Below are positions 60,701 through 64,000 of a DNA stretch of 64,000 bases, piece by piece. Every line of letters starts with the position of its first letter. The stretch's first letter is position 1. The position numbers were made by a program, and so were the translations under genes. Source of the stretch: Acanthochromis polyacanthus (Eukaryota; Chordata; Actinopteri; Pomacentridae); assembly GCF_021347895.1 (NCBI RefSeq), contig NC_067116.1:42417628-42481627 (forward strand), read 5' to 3'. The notes under the pieces were generated by a model that saw only the letters and a list, made by a program, of their open reading frames with translations, was not told the origin of the DNA and made no database searches.

Positions 60701-63700
60701 TCTGAAATAAAACGGTGAACAAATGTGTATGTACACAAATAATAATTTCTTTGTTTATAATCTGTGACCATGAAATAAGTGTTTGATTGTAAGTCTGCCT
60801 TTATTTCAATTCAGTTTTTTAAATTGAATTGTCATTTACACTTTTCAGTATTTTATGGTTTTGATACAGTTCATTGAATCTCATAATATTTCTTTGTCTC
60901 TTCTTTTGCAGGTCTGCTGTATTTTGCCGGTCACGGCTATGAGAACTACGGCAACAGCTTCATGGTTCCCATCGATGCTCCGGCCTCGTACACCTCAGAG
61001 CACTGCCTGTGTGTTCAGAATATACTCACCAGGATGCAGGAGAAGGAGACTGGACTCAATGTGTTCCTGCTGGACATGTGCCGCAAAAGGTATGGACGTT
61101 ACACCCCCTGTCAAAAGTTTTAGGACATTTTCTCATTCAAATAAAGTAGAACCTGTCCTACAACTTTTGACAGGGGGTGTATCTACCAAATTTTGTAAAC
61201 ATATGCAGCACATCAGGCTGAACAAAAAAGTCAGTGACAGCCACATTCCAAACCCAACAGGAAGTGAGCTATTTTGCGTTGAATGTCAGATTTTGCCCAT
61301 TTTTCATTTTTTTCTAGAGCGAACTCCTCCTAGGGGGAAACTCCAATTCACCTCAAATTCGGCCAGTACATACAGGAGGCCTTAATGATCCAAAGTTATT
61401 AAAATCTTTTTCCAGAGTCAAAGGGCGTGTCCGTGGCGGCCTCTGGAATTTTGATTCTTCGCCATGAAATTTCAAATGCTGTGTAAATGTCCTGAACATG
61501 CTCCAGTCTGCCTGAAACTTTACATGTATGATCAGAGTCCTGCCCTGATCACATCCTTATGAAATACACCCCCTGTCAAAAGTTGTAGGACAGGTTCTAC
61601 TTTATTTGAATGAGACAGTGTCCTAAAACTTTTGACAGGGGATGTATATTTAGTCCATGAAATGATGGTGAGATTTAACCGTCTACTGTGCATTTTGTGC
61701 TTATATATTTTCTTTTTCTTTTTAGAAACATTTACGACGACATCATTGTACAGCCTGGACTGGTGAAGGTGACGGCAAACATCGTGTTTGGTTATGCCAC
61801 GTGAGTTGCTGATCCTCAACACATTATTGGCGTCATTAGAGTGTGATTAATGGACGAAACTTCCTACTTTTGGTCACAAGGCTCCACTAACGTGCAACTT
61901 CCTGTGGTTAGATGCGTTGATGCCGAAGCTTATGAGGTGAAGAGGGAAGACGTGTCGAATGGCATCTTCATAAGCTTCCTCAAACGAAGGGTTTGTGAGG
62001 ACGAGAAGGTCACTGTCATGCTGGACCGAGTCGCTGAAGGTAGAGCGCACAAAACAACACAACAGAACAATACCGAGACCTTATAATGTTCAGATTACTG
62101 TGCACCTCTGCATGTGCCCATGTCCTTATATAATACACTGCACCCGATAGTGAGGGCAGCAGTAAGTGATTTATGAGCATCCAAGCGTGTATAATAACTC
62201 ATCCTCATGTTAAAAGTCAACTCTGCTCTGAAATGACAGCTGTAATCACGTCTTACCCCAACCAGAATGTGCGGTGTGTGCATGCTGAGTCATTGGCATC
62301 TACATGGAACAGAGCCAGCCTTATTATTGGTTCCACCTCATTTCCTTGAGTGTTTCAATGTCATGAACAAACCGGAGAAACACTTCCAGCGACTGACAAT
62401 TTTTCCAGTTGAATGCACCCCGGATGCTGCTGTTTCAGGGTATAGATGAAAATTTGGTAGCATACTAAACATTGATTCATACGGGACAAAAAAAAAAAAA
62501 AGCACAACAAAATGTAGCATGTTGTAGTTCTGCCCGTATCCCACTCAGTCATAAGAACACATCGGTCTTTGGTTTCCAGCCAGATGTGCAACTCTTTAAG
62601 GACATGTGTTACAGGTTAACGGGGTGAATTTTTATACACACGGTGCAATGTGAGATAGCAAACTATCACTGCACAAGCTGTAAAATCCAAAGAAGAGCCA
62701 ATGATCAATCAGTTCAAATAAAATTAATGGTAAAGTCATAAATTTAGAAATGAAAAACATATACAACCTTCCAGTAAATTCAAAATCAGAGACAGATATC
62801 ACCATGAAACTTAAATACTTACAGTGACACTTAAGATTTTATGTATTACATGTTGTCTGAAGTGTTTTGTTTAATCATGCAGATCGGAATTAAACCTGAA
62901 AATACACCGCATTTATTTCCAGAAGAAAATTCAGAACATTGGATAAAGACAGCTTGAAATTTTTTATTATATTTTCTTCGCATATCAGAGTTAAAGATTT
63001 TTCACAGGGGATTTTTGATATCTCTTTTTAAGGCTTCACAAATTAGAAAATACTGCCAATAATTAAAAAAAACATCAATTTTCACTATATTTTTATGAAT
63101 AAAAATATTTTATAAAATTTAGGCTGTGACAGATATATAAACAGGCCCTTCTGTGAAAACCTTCAGAGTGAAGATGGAAATAAAACTGGAAAGTTTAATG
63201 TATATAAATGATAATGATCGGGAAATTTCTGGCTCAGATTAAAAGAATAAACTTAATGTGAGAAAATGGCCTTTAAAGATGTGCATTATAATGGACATCT
63301 ACAGAGGCAACTAGACAAAATATAGTGAAATAAAAACGGTTATGTCTAATTTTGTGTGTCTTTTATATGTTTGTCTCCTTTAGTCTGAAAGAATTCATGC
63401 TGTGAAAGCAAAATATACTAAAATCTCAAAGTTGACCCTTAGTGTTTTGCCTCAACAGCACTGATTAACACATCCTACACATATTAAAGGTTCTTTTTTC
63501 TTCACAGACATGGGTCGCTTTGAGATCACACGTGGGAGGCAGGCTCTGGAGCTTCGCAGTAATTTGTCTGAGAGACGTTCACTCACCGACCCGATCCAAA
63601 CTGCTGAATGTTCTGCATCCTATAAAGCTCGAAACCTGCAGTGGGCTGTTGCTCACGGTAACATACGATGCTTAAATACAGCAAAAGTTACTGTCGTGCT

Positions 63701-63926
63701 TGTAGATCACTTTGATTAACGTTGAAGGCAAAACAATGTTGTCTTAATTTAAACGTCTGTCCTCACAGTGCTGCCTAAGAGCCACTGCCTCCAGTTTGAC
63801 TGTGGAGTGAAGGTTCAGCTCGGCTTCGCTGCAGAATTCTCCAACATCATGGTCATCTACACCCGGATACTGGAGAAACCCAAAGAAATCGTTTCCTGCT
63901 CTGCTCAGCTTACGGATTTCCCAGAA
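51755..63926 (+). CDS. MALT1-family paracaspase, 3' end missing
   Basis: Scaffold and arginine-specific protease acting with CARD-BCL10 in NF-kB signalling. Fourteen exons, 1914 nt, 638 aa, phase-consistent: 51755-51891, 52888-53054, 53714-53844, 55192-55348, 55441-55628, 58547-58643, 58840-58890, 59222-59314, 59805-60008, 60912-61089, 61726-61800, 61912-62039, 63508-63657, 63769-63926. Residues 1-101 are a death domain. Ig1 is about 103-197 (LTCRAS, YQWFRG, FICRIN) and Ig2 about 198-292 (LVLECNAE, YEWYH, YRCKV). The caspase-like domain begins at about 341 (KVALLIGNMNY) with catalytic His416 (YFAGHGYEN) and Cys465 (LLDMCRKR), almost at human positions 415 and 464. The start of Ig3 follows (FDCGVKVQLGFAAEFSN). 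The C-terminal TRAF6-binding region is off the edge. It could be malt1 itself or a fish paracaspase paralogue. Confidence 0.93.
53911..54484. mobile_element. 9-bp-duplication DNA transposon, copy 2 (inverted)
   Basis: Flanked by an exact 9-bp direct repeat ACAAAGAGA (53902-53910 and 54485-54493). The tips TAGCCTAGCCGCGCTAGAC and their inverse match the element at 8706-9268, in the opposite orientation. It is 574 bp and intronic, between paracaspase exons 3 and 4. Confidence 0.85.
56594..57364. mobile_element. 770-bp repeat with long inverted ends, copy 2
   Basis: Inverted tips GGGTCATTCC and GGAATGACCC are followed inward by about 230 bp of inverted similarity (for example ACTTCAAATGGCCATAACTTT against its complement). 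It is flanked by TTGT (56590-56593 and 57365-57368), a possible 4-bp duplication. The copy at 16616-18401 has the same layout plus an inserted pogo/Tigger element. The superfamily was not determined. It is intronic, between paracaspase exons 5 and 6. Confidence 0.75.
57475..57640 (+). repeat. LINE-like 3' tail with (TTATC)n
   Basis: The sequence GGGAAATTTCCCCTGACATG, then GGGGAATAATAAAGGA, followed by about 8 TTATC units, resembles the 3' end of fish L2/Rex-type LINEs, whose tails are short tandem repeats. No coding sequence is attached. Confidence 0.5.
58050..58510 (+). mobile_element. 5'-truncated LINE, C-terminal end only
   Basis: The + strand frame near 58050-58304 reads IIKWAGRLIGKPQPTMPALY, then LQRKASSILKDCSHPLNGEF and LFVVPKGRTKRCRCSFVPSA. 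This matches the C-terminal end of CR1/L2-type LINE ORF2 (SHPLxxEFxLLPSGRRYR...FVPxAI pattern). It is followed by about 200 bp of 3'UTR-like sequence. Just upstream (about 57790-57870), a GTGTCAAACTCAAGGCCTGC stretch resembles a fragment of another dispersed fish repeat. All lie in the intron between paracaspase exons 5 and 6. Confidence 0.6.
59686..59795 (+). repeat. (TCTTA)4(TCTTG)18 pentanucleotide microsatellite
   Basis: 22 perfect pentamers end at 59795. They are followed by TCTTCACAG and paracaspase exon 9 at 59805. The tract occupies the position of the polypyrimidine tract and branch region of that intron. Confidence 0.92.
61100..61646. mobile_element. Element with palindromic 82-bp inverted ends
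   Basis: The left end (61100-61181) is itself a hairpin: TACACCCCCTGTCAAAAGTT at the left arm, its inverse at the right arm. The right end (61565-61646) is an inverted copy of the whole left end. About 380 bp of unrelated sequence lie between them. TA-starting tips with CCCCTGTCAAAAG suggest a Tc1/mariner-type non-autonomous element. It starts 10 nt after the end of paracaspase exon 10. Confidence 0.7.
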
Positions 63927-64000
63927 GTGAGTTACCTGCTAATAATATATGTAGATTCCAAGACACCAAGACATTTGTTCTTGCATAAACATTTAATGTT

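Overview
The window is vertebrate nuclear DNA, almost certainly from a ray-finned (percomorph-type) fish. It has split genes with GT-AG introns, protein families of vertebrate type, an AT-rich background, and many short DNA transposons of fish type (hAT, piggyBac-like, Tc1/mariner, pogo/Tigger) with readable target-site duplications. There are no prokaryotic features. All gene models were built by hand from splice sites, and reading phase was checked across every junction.

Layout. 1-27056 (- strand): ap3d1, the delta subunit of the AP-3 adaptor; 21 coding exons are present and the 3' end lies off the left edge. 29083-37725 (- strand): complete hdgfl2, a PWWP plus integrase-binding-domain chromatin protein, 16 coding exons, 672 aa. 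39245-40744 (+ strand): an intact, intronless fumarate hydratase of 499 aa with its own mitochondrial presequence, which looks like a functional retrogene. 41502-45756 (- strand): complete fam32a, 4 exons, 113 aa. 46005-49289 (+ strand): complete mrpl54, 3 exons, 138 aa; it shares a 248-bp divergent promoter with fam32a. 51755-63926 (+ strand): 14 exons (638 aa) of a MALT1-family paracaspase with death domain, two Ig domains, the His/Cys caspase-like domain and the start of the third Ig domain; it runs off the right edge.

The genes are not an operon and serve separate roles: endolysosomal sorting, chromatin, TCA cycle, spliceosome, mitoribosome, and NF-kB signalling. In human, AP3D1, HDGFL2, MRPL54 and FAM32A all lie on 19p13, so the block looks like old synteny. 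MALT1 is on human 18q and FH on 1q. The paracaspase may therefore be a fish paralogue rather than the strict MALT1 orthologue, and the fumarase an incoming retrocopy.

Much of the non-coding DNA is transposon-derived. The best-supported cases are three copies of a hAT-type MITE, each with its own 8-bp duplication; two copies of a 9-bp-duplication element; three piggyBac-like TTAA elements, two of them nested in other elements; and a pogo/Tigger element in a 770-bp repeat whose empty site is preserved elsewhere in the window. Several insertions stop within 10-20 nt of functional splice sites. No tRNA, rRNA or CRISPR array was recognised.
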